From the NCBI RefSeq assembly GCF_029852145.1, contig NC_079974.1:10851041-10915040 (forward strand): a DNA stretch of 64,000 nucleotides, read 5' to 3'. The translations under genes were made by a program, and so were the position numbers. Position 1 is the first letter of the stretch; each line of letters starts with the position of its first letter. This document shows positions 1 through 12,934 of this stretch, piece after piece. The stretch comes from Microplitis mediator (taxonomy: Eukaryota > Arthropoda > Insecta > Hymenoptera > Braconidae). Under the pieces are notes generated by a model. That model saw nothing but the letters and a program-made list of their open reading frames with translations. It was not told the origin of the DNA and searched no databases.

Positions 1-669
1 TGGATTAATCTGGCTTTCTGCAGGGTTTTTGTGAACATATTGAACTGTAAAATGCACAGTCAACATTATCGATTTCCACAATATTTTCGTTTCAGGGCTT
101 GATTTTCCAAAAAACCACAAAAAGCCCTTTTTTTGTTGCATTTTTAAATTCATGTGACGATAGGAAAAAATTTTTTTTTCGAAAAAGCAATGACTAATCA
201 TTGAAGGGAATTTATTCAAGTTTTTAAAACCCACCATTAACTTTCTGTGCGATCATTGGTTCCTGAGATATCGATAATCAAAGACAAAAGGATCCTTTTC
301 CATTTGAAGACCGATATCTCGGCGAGAAGTGAACGTATCAAGGTCCATAAAAAAAGAAATTAAAGCTGAATAATAAAGGTATCCGATCCTCATAGTGGTT
401 AAGCAAAAATAATTTTTTCCACGCCCGGAGATCAAAAAAAAAAAATTATAAAAATTTGAAATTTTTTTTGTCGTTGGTTTTTCTAAGATTACTCAAAAAC
501 CGCTGACGCTAAAAAATTTTAAAGTTCTAATCCAAAAAGTAGATACTTGGAGCTACAATTTCCTTTTTTTTCTTTTCTTGTACGACCATTTCTCTCAAAG
601 TTAGAGCCTGTTGAAAATCGCCTAAAAATTTAGAATTTTTTTTTGATCCTTTAATTTTTTCCATTAGTG
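1..669. mobile_element. Truncated TA-flanked DNA element (right half only)
   Basis: The sequence enters the window already inside this element. Its right end reads ...AATTTTTTCCATTAGTG and is followed by TA. Internal phrases such as GATATCGATAATCAAAGACA recur in degenerate form at 11967-12497 and resemble the middle of element B (4335-6349). No open frame of interest is present. It is called by similarity of layout to those elements and by the AATTAAAGG-type subterminal motif. The left half lies outside the window. Confidence 0.5.
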
Positions 670-677
670 TATATATA

Positions 678-2349
678 TTAGGGTGGTCCTTATTTTGGAC
701 ATTTTCGAATTTTAATGCTCCCAGAGGCTTATGTGGTTCGAAATAAATAAAAAAAAAATATCCTCAAAGTCTCAGGTCTCTATCTGAATTTTAACCCGTG
801 CCGCACAGCGATGTAAGTTTCCCGTTTAAATAACACGGAGTTTTTGGCATTGAACAATTAATTTTTTATCCCGGCCAAAGTAATTGTTCGAAAAATTTGA
901 AACTCTGTAGACTTTATCCTTATATCAGCAGCTACTCCTCAGAATTTTTACAGATTTTCAGCTACTATAATTTTGGGGATACAGCTTGATGAAAAAAAAG
1001 AAAAAAAATATTTTTTTTATTTTTAGCTAAAATTTTTTTTAAATAGCATATTAAATCAGTCTGCATCCTTATCAGAAGTTCTTACTTTTTTTCATTCTTG
1101 CACCTAAGTGGGTGAACGGTATATCTTTGTTGCACTAATACAGTAATCAGGAACTTTGCATTAGTGTGCAGTAAAGTGTTCCTTAAAAGGATTTTTTGAA
1201 TTTATTACGATCACCTCACAAACGGTTTCAATTACGACAAAAAAAAATTCCCTCAAAGTTTGAGCTCTTAATTCCAACGGGACAACGTGCCGCAAATTTT
1301 GTTTTTGTGATTTTTTAAGTTTATTATATTTATTTATCAAAGAGATCTATTTTATTAATAATTTATTATAGTTAAAGAATTGTAAATAAATAATTATTTC
1401 GATATTATGATACACGAAACTTCTAACATTTTGTTTATTATTTAATGGTTAAAACAAATAATAAACTTAAAGGTGACGAACTTATTTGAGCAAATATTGA
1501 AAGAAATTTAATTTATTGATTATATTTACTAAATGTTAAACTAAGACATACGGCATAGATATACCGATCTCTGATATCAATTGAATGCATTATGTATTTT
1601 TGAAAAAGACACAAAGTCAAATAACATAAACAAAAATATTTCTGGAAGAAATCACAAAAAAAATTTTGCGGTAACTCTTCCCGTTAGAATTAAGAGCTTA
1701 AACTTTAAGGGAATCTTTTCTGTTGTAATTGAAACTATTTTGAGAGGTGATCGTAATAAATTCGATAAATCCTTTTAAGATACATTCTACTGCACATTAA
1801 CGCATTATTGTCTTACTTAGCGAAGTGCGCTTTAATTTTTTTAAAATATTCGTTTGTTCATAAGAAAAACTCGTCCAAAGCTCCTGATTACTGTATTAGT
1901 GCAACAAAGATATGCTGTTCACCCAATTGGGAGCGAGAATGAAAAAAAGTAAAAACTTCTGATAAGCATGCAGAGTGATTTGATATGTTATTTAAAAAAA
2001 ATTTTAGATAGAAATAAAAAATATTTTTTTTATTTTTTTTGATCACGCTGTACCCCCAAAATTATAGTAGCTGAAAATCTGTAAAAATTCTGAGGAGCAG
2101 CTGCTGATATAAGGATAAAGTCTACAGAGTTTCAAATTTTTCGAACAATTACTTTAGCCGGAATAAAAAATTAATTGTTCAATGCCTAAAACCCCGTGTT
2201 ATTTAAATGGGAAACTTACATTGCTGTGCGGAACGGGTTAAAATTGAGATAGAGATCTGAAACTTTGAGGATATTTTTTTTCATTTATTTCGAACCACAT
2301 AAGCCTCTGGGAGTATAAAAATTCAAAAATGTCCAAAATAAGGACCACC

Positions 2350-2353
<4 letters not shown>
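678..2353. mobile_element. Foldback element A (TTAGGGTGGTCC ends)
   Basis: The left end TTAGGGTGGTCCTTATTTTG is matched in inverted orientation by the right end at 2353, and both ends are flanked by TA. The arms run about 678-1295 and 1665-2353 around a loop of about 370 bp. The right arm carries an extra segment of about 70 bp near 1803-1880. A TTTCCCGTTTAAATAACAC block lies at 818, 140 bp from the left end, and its mirror lies near 2200. There is no transposase. The form is that of a long non-autonomous Tc1/mariner-like or other TA-targeting element; the family assignment is inference. Confidence 0.85.
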
Positions 2354-2405
<52 letters not shown>

Positions 2406-2408
2406 TAT
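2352..2408. repeat. TA microsatellite
   Basis: An uninterrupted run of TA with one TACA interruption immediately follows element A, which appears to have inserted at its edge. Confidence 0.95.
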
Positions 2409-2734
2409 TTGGCGACGATACTTTAGGATCAGATTGCAATAATCACTGCCTAAGTCACCAACTACTAAAGAGTGAAACTTTGTGAGAGATAATGAGAAGG
2501 GGAGAGATAGAAAAAGGTATTTGTGGGGAGAGAGGCGTTTCGTCTAAGTATACAACAGCTGAGACTCCTCAGTTAGGTGTGTCTATCGTATACCCCATCT
2601 AAGACGCCGTGTTGGAAATGTTATATATTGAAACAGGCATAGGGACGAGGTATTGCGAGAGGCGCGAGTTGTGAATGCCATCTCGGAGAGTGAAGCCGAA
2701 CCACCACATATATACATACCACCACATCTATATA
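2409..2734. other. Unassigned spacer
   Basis: This 326-bp spacer is less AT-rich than its surroundings. I see no coding pattern, RNA gene or clear inverted repeat in it. A short ACCACATATATACATACC-like repeat lies just before element I. Confidence 0.5.
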
Positions 2735-2736
2735 TA

Positions 2737-4330
2737 TGGGGCATTCCACCAAATAAAATTATTTTTACGGGGCGACCCTCGTCGATTTGGTTCAAACTTT
2801 GTTGAGTCATTCTATACATAAAAAAAAAAAATTCTCTGAAAATTTGAGCCTTTTATATGCAGCTGTTTCAAAGTTATGATTTTTTGAATTTTTTAAAAAT
2901 TTTTGTTTTCAACTTTTTCATTAATTTTTTTGAAAGAAATTTTTTTTTTTAAAATGAGCACATAACAGTTTTTTGTAGGAAAAATTCTCAGCTTTCTAAT
3001 AAAAATATCCATTTTTTATTTTGTGCTACAAAAGACCTTTTAAAATTCGATTAAAAACAAAAAAACGATTTTTATGACTAGGCGGCGCTTGATACATCTA
3101 ATTTGATATTTTTTTCTGAAAGCTGAGACTTTTTCCCACAAAATTTAATGCCCATAAAAAGGGTGATTTAAAAGTATTCAAAGTATTCAAGAACATTAAA
3201 AAGTATTGAAAATTTTTTTTTCCAATCGTTTCAAGTCGTTTCTTTCAATAAGGGTTGGTTATAACAGTGAAATCAACGCTGGTAAAATTTTGAATAGTCC
3301 GGATGTATAAATTTTGCGGTGTAAGGATATGTTTTCTGGTATGTATCTGCAGTAAAGCTCTGAAAACAAAAATTATAAAACTATTTTTCATGATACCAGA
3401 ATCAATGTTTCAAGTCAAGGAATTAGTAATTTGAACTTTGATTCTTGTGTTTTGTTCAGTAGTGATTTCAGACGATTGATGTCATCTGCGTTAATGACAG
3501 TTCCGACTTTGTAATCAAGTTTTATAAAAATTTGTGTGCATAATAAATAGTATTTATGGTTTCTGTTTAATTATAAATTGCAAATCATAAGTTATGCGTA
3601 CACTAATGGTCGATCACACCATTGGTCTTGAATTAGCTTGATTCTAACTGGTTGCTGACACTGAAAGTAATTTTCAATGCAGGTAATCATGAAAAAAATA
3701 GTGTGTTACACGAGATGATACACGACTTCAGATTGCAATTATTGTCAGCTTTTGCCTACGGCTCGAGCAGCCTACTTTACTCTCGTCTGACATCGTTTTG
3801 TTTCATCTCTTGCCACACAATAAACTATTACAGTTTGTTAAAACTATAAAATTAATGACTTGCATTTAAATAATTATTGATTTTGTTCAAATAAAGAATA
3901 TGCACATCGTGAAAATTACATATTTTGTGGGAAAAAGTCTCAGCTTTCGGAAAAAAATATCAAATTAGATGTATCAAGCGCCGCACAGTCATAAAAATCG
4001 TTTTTTCGTCTTTAATCGAATTTTAAAAAGTCTTCTGTAACATAAAATAAAAAAAGGATATTTTTATTGGAAAGCTGAGAATTTTTCCTACAAAAAACTG
4101 TTATGTGCTCATTTCTTTAAAAAAATATTTTCCTCAAAAAAAATTAATGAAAATGTTGAAATCAAAAATTTTTTAAAAATTAAAAAAATCATAGCTTTGA
4201 AATAGCTGCATATAAAAGGCTCAAATTTTCAGAGAATTTTTTTTTTAATATATAGAACGACTCCACAAAGTTTGAACCAAATCGACGAGGATCGCCTCGT
4301 AAAAATAATTTTATTTGGTGGAATGACCCA
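2737..4330. mobile_element. Foldback element I (TGGGGCATTCCACC ends)
   Basis: The left end TGGGGCATTCCACCAAATAA is matched by the inverted right end, which differs at one base (GGGT for GGGG). TA flanks both sides. The arms run about 2737-3150 and 3915-4330, and the loop is about 765 bp without a credible gene. Repeated phrases about AAGCTGAGAATTTTTCCTAC occur in both arms. The right end directly abuts element B across TATA. Confidence 0.85.
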
Positions 4331-4334
4331 TATA

Positions 4335-6349
4335 CACTGGTCACAGAAATTAAGGGATAGAAAAAAAATCCGAAATTTTTAGGTGATTTTCAACATGCTG
4401 TAACTCAGTGAAAAATGGTCGTATAAAAAAACTAAAAAAAGCAAATTGTAGCCTCAAGTTTCTAGTTTTCAGATCTGGACCTCAAAATTTTTTATCATGT
4501 ACGGTTTCGGAGTAATCATAAGAAAACCGGCGAAAAAAAAATTTTCAAAATTTTTGCTGGTCTTTCAATACCTCTATGGGCGACAATAAATTTTTTAGAA
4601 TAATCCGACTGTCTGACTTTTCTCGGAAATTTTATGCCCGTTAATTTGGTGGCCTTAAAAAGTCTCTACAACGATTTGGCGCCGAGTTATCATTGATCAA
4701 AGCAAAAAAGTCCATTTTGGCTTTGATAATCAATAACTCCGGATGTATTGGTCGTACAGAGAATGGAAGCAGGGTTCTGAAAACTGGAAAACATTCTCGA
4801 TAAGGCAAAATTAGTGGCATTCGACAGAAAAATTTTTTTTAAAGCGATATTGTTTGGTAAAAAACAGGTCAAAATTCACAAATTTAAGGATATTCGGAAA
4901 TCTTGCTATAACTTTGGATATAACGGATGAACAAAGGATATCTTCGACTTTTTTTAAACCTCAAAGTGTCCTGAAAAAACCCTGAAAATTTCAAATCGCT
5001 GCGATTTTTCTTTCTTAGTGCCCCGAAGCTTTAAATTTATCGATTTTGTTAAAAATCACCATAATTGGTAGTTTCTCGGTTTTTGTTCATTTTTTCGATT
5101 TGAAAATGTTTTTTTTACCGATAATCTTTATTTCTTTGATCAAAAAGATCGATTATCGAAAAAAATTAAAAAAAATAAAATTTTGAAAAAAAATTTTTTT
5201 TTTTCAAAATTTTGTTTTTCAAAAATTTTTTTTTTTCAAAATTTTTTTTTTGTTGTATCTGCAATGATTTATCATTGTCAAAAAAAATTCCTAAAATTTT
5301 TTTTACCGCCGGCATTAGAGTTTCCCGAAGGGTATGTTTGTTAAGTTGACATTTGAAGCAGATGCAGTTACAGCGGTAAAAAAAATTTTAGGAATTTTTT
5401 TTGACAATGATAAATCATTGCAGATACAACAATAAAAAAAATTTTGAAAAAAAAAAATTTTTTGAAAAAAAAAATTTTGAAAAAAAAAAAATTTTTTTCA
5501 AAATTTTTTTTTTTTTAATTTTTTTCGATAATCGATCTTTTTGATCGAAGAAATGACGATTATCGGTAAAAAAAACATTTTCAAATCGAAAAAATGAACA
5601 AAAACCGAGAAACTACCAATTATGGTGATTTTTAACAAAATCGATGAATTTAAAGCTTCGGGGCACTAAGAAAGAAAAATCGCAGCGATTTGAAATTTTC
5701 AGGGTTTTTTCAGGACACTTTGAGGTTTAAAAAAAGTCGAAGATATCCTTTGTTCATCCGTTATATCCAAAGTTATAGCAAGATTTCCGAATATCCTTAA
5801 ATTTGTGAATTTTGACCTGTTTTTTACCAAACAATATCGCTTTAAAAAAAATTTTTCTATCGAATGCCACTAATTTTGCCTTATAGAGAATGTTTTCCAG
5901 TTTTCAAAACCCTGCTTCCATTCTCTGTACGACCAATACATCCGGAGTTATTGATTATCAAAGCCAAAATGGACTTTTTTGCTTTGATCAATGATAACTC
6001 GGCGCCAAATCGTCGTAGAGACTTTTTAAGGCCACCAAATTAACGGGCATAAAATTTCCGAGAAAAGTCAGACAGTCGGATTATTCTAAATAATTTATTG
6101 TCGCCCATAGAGGTATTGAAAGACCAGCAAAAATTTTGAAAATTTTTTTTTCGTCGGTTTTCTTATGATTACTCCGAAACCGTACATGATAAAAAATTTT
6201 GAGGTCCAGATCTGAAAACTAGAAACTTGAGGCTACAATTTGCTTTTTTTAGTTTTTTTATACGACCATTTTTCACTGAGTTACAGCATGTTGAAAATCA
6301 CCTAAAAATTTCGGATTTTTTTTCTATCCCTTAATTTCTGTGACCAGTG
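4335..6349. mobile_element. Foldback element B, near-perfect 2-kb palindrome (CACTGGTCAC ends)
   Basis: The ends read CACTGGTCACAGAAATTAAG and its inverse, flanked by TA. The arms run about 4335-5307 and 5372-6349, almost identical by eye over roughly 975 bp, with a unique centre of only about 65 bp. The centre contains GTTAAGTTGACATTTGAAGC. A second, internally deleted copy in opposite orientation lies at 17479-18654. No transposase frame survives in either. The CACTGGTCAC-type terminus and TA duplication suit Tc1/mariner-like elements (inference). Confidence 0.88.
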
Positions 6350-6804
6350 TATATTAGGATGTGCCAAAAAAAACGATATTTGTTTTTTTTTACTTTCACC
6401 CCAAAATATCATCGGATAAATCCAAATAAAAATTCTGTCCGAAGGACAGGTCTTAATTTCAATTTTAAGAGGACCTCCATGGAACTTTAAGATTTCCCAT
6501 TTAAATAACATGGGAAAAAATTTTTTAACAGTATTTTTCCTGCAAGCTGGGAAGAAATTTTTTTTCGATAAAATTAATGCATGGATCTTTTTCAGCATTA
6601 AGTTTTTGACAAAACTGAGTCAAATGTCAATTGCCAATATTTGAGTTTCTACGGATCTGTAAAATTTAAATTTTCTAAAATTTCGCGTTTTCTGCATTTT
6701 GCAGCTCAGCTATTGGAGATAGAATAAAAAGTTAAATTGTGATTTTGTTGTTCGCTTGATGCCCTATCAAAAAGTTCTCATTGAATTTTTCATATTATTA
6801 CCAA

Positions 6805-7627
6805 TGTTACGTCCCAGCCTGCTCATCAGATGGCTCTGCCAATTTTTAAATCTTAAATAATAATATACTGACCTGAGACCCGCCAAATCGATATATTTAA
6901 ATAATGGAATTATTAATAATAATATATTTTCTTTATAATAAATATTAATAAGTATGCATCTAAAAATAGTCGAATAGATAAGATATTTTTAATGCATTAG
7001 AATATTTATTCATCACCAACGATTTTTCTAAAAGAATGTTAATGAATAAAAATAGATAAGAATAATTGTACGACAAATAATGACTGTTAAAAGAATAAAA
7101 AAGTGAAATTAGTTTTTCCACGAAAAAGTGAAAACATTGAAAAACATCGTCCGACTGCTGACGCAACAGCATCCGCGTCGAACGATGATAACGAAACTCC
7201 CTCTTTTTGGGAATAAGGCCCTAAAATCTTATCCCACTTTTTTCTAGGGTGTCGGCTCATGTAAAGATATAAAAAGCCGATGCCCAATGCATCAGGCAGC
7301 TCACACTCGTACACTCTCACATCATCCAGAAATTATAGTAGTGCGGATTAGAACACGCAAGTAAACTCCCGGTTTAATGAAATTATATTATTCTTTTGAC
7401 ACGAAGTTATTTGTCAAATAGTAATTGTAATACTCAAGTGTATTTTCATCCAAATTCTTCGACTATTCTATTTTATATGAATAAATCAAACATATTTATT
7501 CTTTAACTCATGACCAAGTTATTTCGAGCTTTCGAAAACTACCCCGTATCCGAAGGTCTACAGTCACGTCCAATTTAAATAATTCGCGCCGGCATATCAC
7601 AAGCCGACATGACTCCAGGACGTAACA
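6805..7627 (+). mobile_element. Solo LTR (TGTTACGTCC...GGACGTAACA)
   Basis: The insertion interrupts the left arm of element C, and the uninterrupted right arm shows the empty site ATTATTAACAACAACAAAG. The LTR begins TGTTACGTCC and ends GGACGTAACA, with a 4-bp duplication (CCAA at 6801-6804, ACAA at 7628-7631, one mismatch). A TATAAAAAG promoter-like motif lies near 7269, followed by an initiator-like TCACACT, and an AATAAATCAAA polyadenylation-like motif lies near 7480. The strand is set by the order promoter then poly(A) signal. Confidence 0.85.
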
Positions 7628-7822
7628 ACAACAACAAAGTTACAGTCTCACAAAATTTCCTTTCTCGAATTTTTCGCTTTTATCAATTGAACTATTGATG
7701 ATAGAACAAAAAATTTCATACAAATTGTTCAGTGTATCAAATTTGCAACAAAGCTGTATAGGTAAAAGTTACAAAACCCGCTAGTTCTTATTTTTATGAT
7801 TTTTCACCTATGTCATGTAAAG

Positions 7823-8013
7823 TGATTCCACGGTGGCTTTGTGCTATTTCACCACCGTGGTTCCACAATGTATCCACCGCGTAATCACAGTGGAAACACC
7901 GTGTATACACAGTGGTCAAGCCACCGTGGAATCGCGGTGGATACACCACGTCATCACAGTGGTAAAATGGAACAAACCTACCATGTTTCCACCGTGATTC
8001 AAATCTGCAAGGG
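7823..8013. mobile_element. Right half of a CCACCGTG-rich palindromic MITE (family K)
   Basis: This sequence matches 15522-15713 closely, from GATTCCACGGTGGCTTTGTG to the terminal CAAATCTGCAAGGG, followed by TA. The left half is missing. It sits at the loop of element C. Confidence 0.8.
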
Positions 8014-8364
8014 TAATAATTAATACATTTTTTAGTTCGTTATTATTTGCAGTCAACAACCGTAATTTTATAATTTTACTTATAAAAATTAATTTAATTA
8101 AGAAATAACTTCTGAATTTTTATAATAAATGTTATTTTTTATAATGGTGTTAGAGCAAAATAATTAAGCTGGGTTCATGATAAATAATCAATTAAATTTA
8201 ATAAATTTTATTGTAAAAAATCATGTGATTATAATATAAATAATGGGAAATTTTTTTTTTTTTTTCTTAATCGAAAATATTAATTAAATTGCTCTTTATA
8301 TTTCATATAACCGAGTGGTTTTAGTAAAATGAATAAGTAGATCTTATAAAAATTTCAGCAACAT
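8014..8364. other. AT-rich loop sequence of element C
   Basis: No gene, RNA or inverted repeat of note is visible here. The sequence is simply AT-rich. Confidence 0.5.
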
Positions 8365-8460
8365 TAGTAGGTTCGTCTAGTAGCTGCCGTTCAAACCCAG
8401 CAATTAGAAGGACGTCAGTTCGCGCCCAGAGCCCAGCAGAATTTTCACCGAGTTTTTTTT
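8365..8460 (+). repeat. tRNA-like SINE head
   Basis: An A-box-like TCGTCTAGTAGCTG near 8373 is followed about 45 bp later by a B-box-like AGTTCGCGCCC at 8417-8427, then a T-run (about 8451-8459) that could stop Pol III. The acceptor stem does not pair, so this is not a functional tRNA. A tRNA-derived SINE or relic is the best reading. Confidence 0.4.
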
Positions 8461-8562
8461 CACGTCATTTACCTCACTTGAATAATATAAACATAAATGA
8501 TCACAAACTCTAGTAGGTTAATAATAATAAAATTTTTTTTTTTAATTAATTTTATTTGTTTT

Positions 8563-8960
8563 TTCGATGCATGGGCCAGGTCTGGCAACTAAGCATGGGT
8601 CAGGGCTGGCAACCAGGCTTGGCACGATATTATCATTCCAGACTTCTACCAAGGCTGGAACAAGGCTGGCTTACAAGTTTAGTTCAGAGTTCTACATATT
8701 TGAACCAAGCCTGGGCCAAGCCTGGTCCCGTTGTACTTTCTTCTCTGGGCAGTTGTCGGCCAGATATCGGCCTCTTGAAGAAGAATAAAAATTTTTAGGC
8801 CTGTTTATGACCGATTGTCGGCCTATTTAATAGCATTAAAAAATTTTCGCCGTGTTTTCGGCCAACTTTTAGCCGCTTTCAATAAAATTTTAGAATTTCG
8901 GCGTGATTTCGGTGAAATTAAGCTGTTTCGGCCTTTTTTCCGACAAATATTTTCACCTAG
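8563..8960. repeat. GC-rich short-word array (GGCTGGC / AAGCCTGG / TCGGCC)
   Basis: The stretch is built from recurring short words such as GGGCCAGG, GGCTGGCAA, AAGCCTGGGCCAAGCCTGG and TCGGCC. It stands out from its AT-rich surroundings. Apparent open frames at 8556-8798 arise from this repetitiveness. Its style is like the word arrays at 20455-21215 and 49683-49975. Confidence 0.6.
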
Positions 8961-9652
8961 ATACTTTATATTTGTTATTCAAATTTTATATTTATCATTA
9001 ATATATTACATAACATAGGTGAAAAATCATAAAAATAAGAACTAGCGGGTTTTGTAACTTTTACCTATACCTATAGCTTTGTTGCAAACTTGATACACTG
9101 AACAATTTGTACGAAATTTTTTGTTCTATCATCAATAGTTCAATTGATAAAAGCGAAAAATTAGAGAAAGGAAATTTTTTGAGTCTGTAACTTTGTTGTT
9201 GTTAATAATATGAAAAATTCAATGAGAACTTTTTGATAGGGCATCAAGCGAACAACAAAATCACAATTTAACTTTTTATTCTATCTCCAATAGCTGAGCT
9301 GCAAAATGCAGAAAACGCGAAATTTTAGAAAATTTAAATTTTACAGATCCGTAGAAACTCAAATATTGGCAATTGACATTTGACTCAGTTTTGTCAAAAA
9401 CTTAATGCTGAAAAAGATCCATGCATTAATTTTATCGAAAAAAAATTTCTTCCCAGCTTGCAGGAAAAATACTGTTAAAAAATTTTTTCCCATGTTATTT
9501 AAATGGGAAATCTTAAAGTTCCATGGAGGTCCTCTTAAAATTGAAATTAAGACCTGTCCTTCGGACAGAATTTTTATTTGGATTTATCCGATGATATTTT
9601 GGGGTGAAAGTAAAAAAAAACAAATATCGATTTTTTTTGGCATACCCTAATA

Positions 9653-9888
9653 ATATACACGATATAACGTGCGGTTGTCCCACGATAGCATCCATAATTC
9701 TACACTGATCTTAATGAATTTTTTTTAACTTCCCGCTGAGAAAATCGACGATTTTCAAAAAATTCGGGAAATTATTGGTTTTACCCCGATTTTCAAAAAC
9801 CGGGTTTTCATCATATGTCGACATTTGAAGGTGCTAGGATGGTATTCTGACATTTTCAGAGCGATGTCTGTATGTATGTATATGTATA
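9653..9888. repeat. Dispersed repeat with TTAACTTCCCGC and GTATGTATGT tail (copy 1)
   Basis: The phrases TTAACTTCCCGCTGAGAAAA, CGATTTTCAAAAAACCGGG, CATATGTCGACATTTG and TGTCTGTATGTATGTA recur in order, on one strand or the other, at 30356-30520 and 36985-37480. The family is a dispersed non-coding repeat next to microsatellites. A Helitron-type origin is possible but not shown. Confidence 0.55.
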
Positions 9889-11340
<1,452 letters not shown>

Positions 11341-11966
11341 GTCTGAAATCATACCAACTCTTTCTCTTTATAGTCTCTTTCAATCATTAGATAATGTCAT
11401 ATAACTTGTTCTTTAGTTTTAAACATAATGTCAGCAAAAAATTGAAAAACCCCAGTCTTTAATGTTTTTCTCGGATATTCCGTATATCATTGCTCTGACC
11501 TAAGTCAAAACTCATTCAAATCTTGATTTTGATTACTGATATCGATTTTTGCATCAATACATGTACTTCAGAGAACATAATCGAAAATAAAAATTTAAAA
11601 GCCGCTTCTTCATTAATGATTTTTGATTCTTAACTTTTAAACTCTAGCATAAAACGTTGCTTGTTAGATCTTGAAAAGCTCATAAAAAAATGATTGCATG
11701 TAATAGCATTTTCGAGCTCGAGGATCTCGAAAATATATTCACAGTGATGTTTTCAAGCTCCTTGCGCTCGAAAACAGCGGGAAGTTTTGGGGCTGGCCCG
11801 CAGGGTCAACCGACGCCCAGATTTTTTTTTACGTTTTATTCAGTTTTTTTTTTTTCATTTTTCGGAAATTTTTTTTCATTCTCTTTACCTTACAATTACT
11901 GAATAATTAACGCGAAAATGAAAGAAAATCCGAAAAAAATTGATTTTTTCATTTTGGTAATGATTA
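11341..11966. other. Unassigned sequence with imperfect dyads
   Basis: No gene was recognised. The part at 11700-11850 contains TTTTCGAGCTCGAGG and CTCGAAAA dyads. It is followed by a GC-rich GGCTGGCCCGCAGGG patch and a T-run, which could be a Pol III relic but lacks a clear A box. Confidence 0.4.
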
Positions 11967-12497
11967 CACAAATTAAGGAACAAAACTTGTTCCTTTAATT
12001 GTTTTGCAAAACTTTGAGCAATCGGCCCGGACAAACGGTTCAATGGATCAATCTGAAAATTTTCAGGGTTTTTGAGGGTACATTAAGCTGTAAAATTACC
12101 TGGCACTATTATTTTTTTTTATCAATATTTGCAGAGTAGCGATGAGTCGACTAAAAAACCAGAAAATGGCCACTTTTTAAGGGTTTTTCAACTGGATATT
12201 AAGGATGAAAAAAAATTTTTTTTTGAAAAAATCGAAAATGGAGCTTGTAGGGAATTTATTCAAGTTTTTTGAACTGCCCTTTAAATTACTGTGCAGCCAT
12301 TATTTGCTGAGATATCAATAATCCAAGACAAAAGGATTCTTTTTCATTTGAAGGCTGATATCTCAGCAGCAAATTGTCATACAGAGAAACAAAAAAAAGC
12401 AAATTGTAGCTGAATATTTTTCACGAAAATACAGCCTTCCAAAAATCAATAAAAAATTTGTGAAATATTTTTGTTCCTTTAATTTTTTGGATAATTG
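11967..12497. mobile_element. Short TA-flanked element with AATTAAGGAAC ends
   Basis: The left end CACAAATTAAGGAACAAAA and the inverted right end ...TTGTTCCTTTAATTTTTTGG are similar and lie next to TA. The interior resembles the truncated element at 1-669 (GATATCAATAATCCAAGACA) but only one arm is present. The right boundary is uncertain because the following foldback arm begins within a few bases. Confidence 0.5.
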
Positions 12498-12934
12498 TAG
12501 TTGATGTAATTTTTTACAAAGTTATATATGAGTTTATAACATTACTAGATAAAATTTTATAAATAATATGCAGTCATATATGATTATATAAAAACTCATA
12601 TGATCTTATAAAATTTTTATAAAATTCCATGTAACTTCATATTAAGTTATATATAACATTATGAAATTACAAGATCACGTTTTATATGGTTATGCATAAC
12701 CATGTATGATCATATATGATCATATGAAATCTTATATGACCTCACTGCAAATCGAAGTGTTTTATTTTAAAACACTTTAAGTGTTTAAATACTTGTAGTC
12801 ACCAAGTAAACACTATTTTAGTGTTTAAAGTGTAGTAAACATTATAAACGTTTAATTTTAACACACATAAAGTGTTTTAGATAATAAGGCACCTAAAGTG
12901 TTTAGGCGTCAATACACACTTTAAGTGTTCAGTG

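Larger units (their letters stand above)
6354..9650. mobile_element. Foldback element C with nested insertions (TTAGGATGTGCC ends)
   Basis: The left end TTAGGATGTGCCAAAAAAAA pairs with the right end ...GGCATACCCTAA, and TA flanks both. The right arm is about 9015-9650. The left arm is 6354-7815 but is interrupted by a solo LTR at 6805-7627. A TTTCCCATTTAAATAACATG block lies at 6493, and its mirror lies near 9490. Both arms encode the same spurious open frame, which is expected of inverted copies. The loop (about 7815-9015) holds a fragment of a CCACCGTG-rich element, a tRNA-like sequence and a GC-rich word array. Confidence 0.85.

Noticed and set aside
6302..9650. Two open frames with the same protein at 6302-6598 (minus) and 9405-9650 (plus)
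   Set aside because: They encode the same text because they lie in inverted arms of element C. The frames have no family features and cross the element end, so a gene is unlikely.
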